From the NCBI GenBank assembly GCA_027347805.1, contig DAIEQP010000184.1, positions 1 to 6,792 of the forward strand: a stretch of 6,792 nt of DNA, in the 5' to 3' direction. How positions within the stretch are numbered: position 1 is the stretch's first letter; every line of letters starts with the position of its first letter. The stretch comes from Ignavibacteria bacterium (GTDB taxonomy: Bacteria; Bacteroidota; Ignavibacteria; Ignavibacteriales; Melioribacteraceae). The notes under the pieces are model-generated. The model was not told where the DNA came from and made no database searches. It worked only from the letters and a program-made list of their open reading frames with translations. This document shows, in pieces, positions 6,092-6,792 of the stretch. Both the position numbers and the translations under genes were made by a program.

Positions 6092-6280
6092 TTATAGACT
6101 TCTTAATATTTTCCCGGGTAATTTTAATAGTGCACCAAGCATGTCGAAAACACCATCAACCGCTATTCCTACAATTCTAAACGGAAGCAGCAACAACCAG
6201 ACGATTGGATAAAGAAATAGAATAAATATTGCCAGAGGTGCGCAAAAGAAAAGTAAGACTAACCATAAAAGAATTTTCAT
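6092..6280 (-). CDS. Small hydrophobic membrane protein, unknown function
   Basis: A 62-residue protein. Residues about 3-33 are almost entirely Leu, Ile, Val, Phe and Trp with two prolines (AP, YP), giving one long or two tightly packed membrane segments. The rest, LPFRIVGIAVDGVFDMLGAL, then LLKLPGKILRSL, looks like an amphipathic, positively charged tail lying on the membrane surface. Proteins with this layout (LLWL..LLF...PLA, YP.VWLLLLPFR.VGIAV.GV) occur as hypothetical proteins in diverse bacteria, from my recollection, so it is likely a real gene. The ATG at 6280 is preceded by CGGAATTAAA, a weak ribosome site. No role can be assigned from the context. Confidence 0.7.
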   Translation of the reverse strand: MKILLWLVLLFFCAPLAIFILFLYPIVWLLLLPFRIVGIAVDGVFDMLGALLKLPGKILRSL

Positions 6281-6374
6281 TTTAATTCCGACTTATGTTT
6301 ATTCTTTAGACGCGTAATTCTGATGCCGGTTGTAATATATTTCAAATTAGTGATGATTGGTTTTGTTTGCTCAT

Positions 6375-6392
6375 CTGCAAGCACACTGCAAG
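6375..6392. repeat. Direct repeat CTGCAAG, one-turn spacing
   Basis: CTGCAAG occurs at 6375-6381 and again at 6386-6392, 11 bp apart from start to start. This is one helical turn, and the repeat lies 25 bp upstream of the putative -35 box. The layout suits a regulator binding two half-sites on the same DNA face. It is short enough to be chance. Confidence 0.35.
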
Positions 6393-6417
6393 AGCAAATA
6401 GTTCAAATTAATTTATT

Positions 6418-6446
6418 TTGACAACGCGAGCACAAATGAGTTAAAT
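6418..6446 (+). promoter_or_regulatory. Sigma70-like promoter of the secreted-protein gene
   Basis: A perfect TTGACA (6418-6423), a 17-bp spacer and TTAAAT (6441-6446, four of six matches to TATAAT) lie on the plus strand about 70 bp before the GTG start at 6516. This is the best -35 box I found in the window. Some Bacteroidota promoters use a different -7 consensus, so the call is moderate. Confidence 0.45.
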
Positions 6447-6515
6447 TATCATTCGCTATTAATTGTTCGAAAATCATTTTTAATGGAAAATGTAAAATAT
6501 TGAATGGAGGTCAAG

Positions 6516-6792
6516 GTGTGCTTGTTTCGTAAGGTTTTCATATTGCTAGCTATTCTATTTACCGCAAATATCTCTCGCGCTCAATTTCTTGATGAATTCG
6601 ACAAAGATAAAATTGACGGATGGTTTTTCTTTACAGGGGATGGAAATGCCAAGATGAATTTTATACAAATGAATGGTTTTGCAAGAATTGTAGTTGATGC
6701 AACTCAGGATAAAGATAATGTTTACTGGACATTAATTAAACGAGATGTTACTTCCTGGCTGGACTTATCAAAGGTTAAGAATCCAAATTATC
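6516..6792 (+). CDS. Secreted protein of unknown function, N-terminal part
   Basis: The gene runs off the right edge; 92 codons are visible. I place the start at GTG 6516 because GGAGG (6506-6510) lies five bases before it, the strongest ribosome site in the window. An in-frame ATG at 6504 would overlap that site. The first residues, MCLFRKVFILLAILFTANIS then RAQ, form a signal peptide with cleavage near RAQ|FLDEF. The mature part opens LDEFDKDKIDGWFFFTGDGN and continues with alternating hydrophobic strands (ARIVVDAT, VYWTLIKRDVTSWLDLSK). This recalls the opening of jelly-roll, carbohydrate-binding or concanavalin-like domains, where FD...GW precedes the first strands. Enzyme or binding function cannot be judged from this fragment. 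Confidence 0.75.
   Translation, partial: MCLFRKVFILLAILFTANISRAQFLDEFDKDKIDGWFFFTGDGNAKMNFIQMNGFARIVVDATQDKDNVYWTLIKRDVTSWLDLSKVKNPNY

Larger units (their letters stand above)
6281..6515. other. Intergenic region between divergent genes
   Basis: This 235-bp gap holds no convincing gene. It contains a direct repeat of CTGCAAG (6375-6381 and 6386-6392) and the sigma70-like promoter at 6418-6446. A looser repeat, GAGCAAATAGTTCAAATTA at 6392-6410, resembles GAGCACAAATGAGTTAAATTA (first base at 6428). It probably carries the control region of the secreted-protein gene on the right. Confidence 0.5.

Overview
This AT-rich window, with signal peptides ending in ...AQ and few Shine-Dalgarno sequences, fits a free-living member of the Bacteroidota/Ignavibacteria group. 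An Ignavibacterium- or Melioribacter-like bacterium is my best guess, inferred from protein style and base composition rather than from any marker gene. I see no rRNA, tRNA, IS element, CRISPR array or phage gene.

Left part, all on the minus strand (read right to left). A TonB-dependent outer-membrane receptor (2736-4553) is followed by a two-gene unit made of a di-iron hemerythrin-like protein of the RIC/ScdA/YtfE type (1942-2655) and a LuxR-type regulator with a degenerate receiver domain (1350-1949). The two genes overlap by 8 nt, and the regulator appears to start with TTG. After a 161-bp gap comes an OprB-type carbohydrate porin (4-1188). The hemerythrin/regulator pair is probably a nitrosative or oxidative stress (iron-cluster repair) and response module. 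The two outer-membrane proteins handle uptake.

Middle, plus strand. Divergent from the TonB receptor is a coupled pair: an ECF-transporter substrate-binding (S) membrane protein (4806-5333) whose stop codon overlaps the start of a small type I phosphoribosyltransferase (5333-5740). Together with the receptor, these could form a salvage route for a base-like compound: outer membrane (TonB receptor), inner membrane (ECF S), then trapping as a nucleotide (PRTase). This is the most interesting functional idea in the window and is an inference from gene order. The 237-bp divergent gap holds a perfect 7-bp inverted repeat, a C6A6 homopolymer junction, and a 14-bp sequence that recurs upstream of the hemerythrin gene.

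Right part. A VF530-family small putative DNA-binding protein (5809-6048) converges on a 62-residue hydrophobic membrane protein (6092-6280, minus) with a hairpin between them. The window ends inside a secreted protein of unknown function (6516 onward, plus), preceded by a good sigma70-like promoter and a 7-bp direct repeat spaced by one helical turn.
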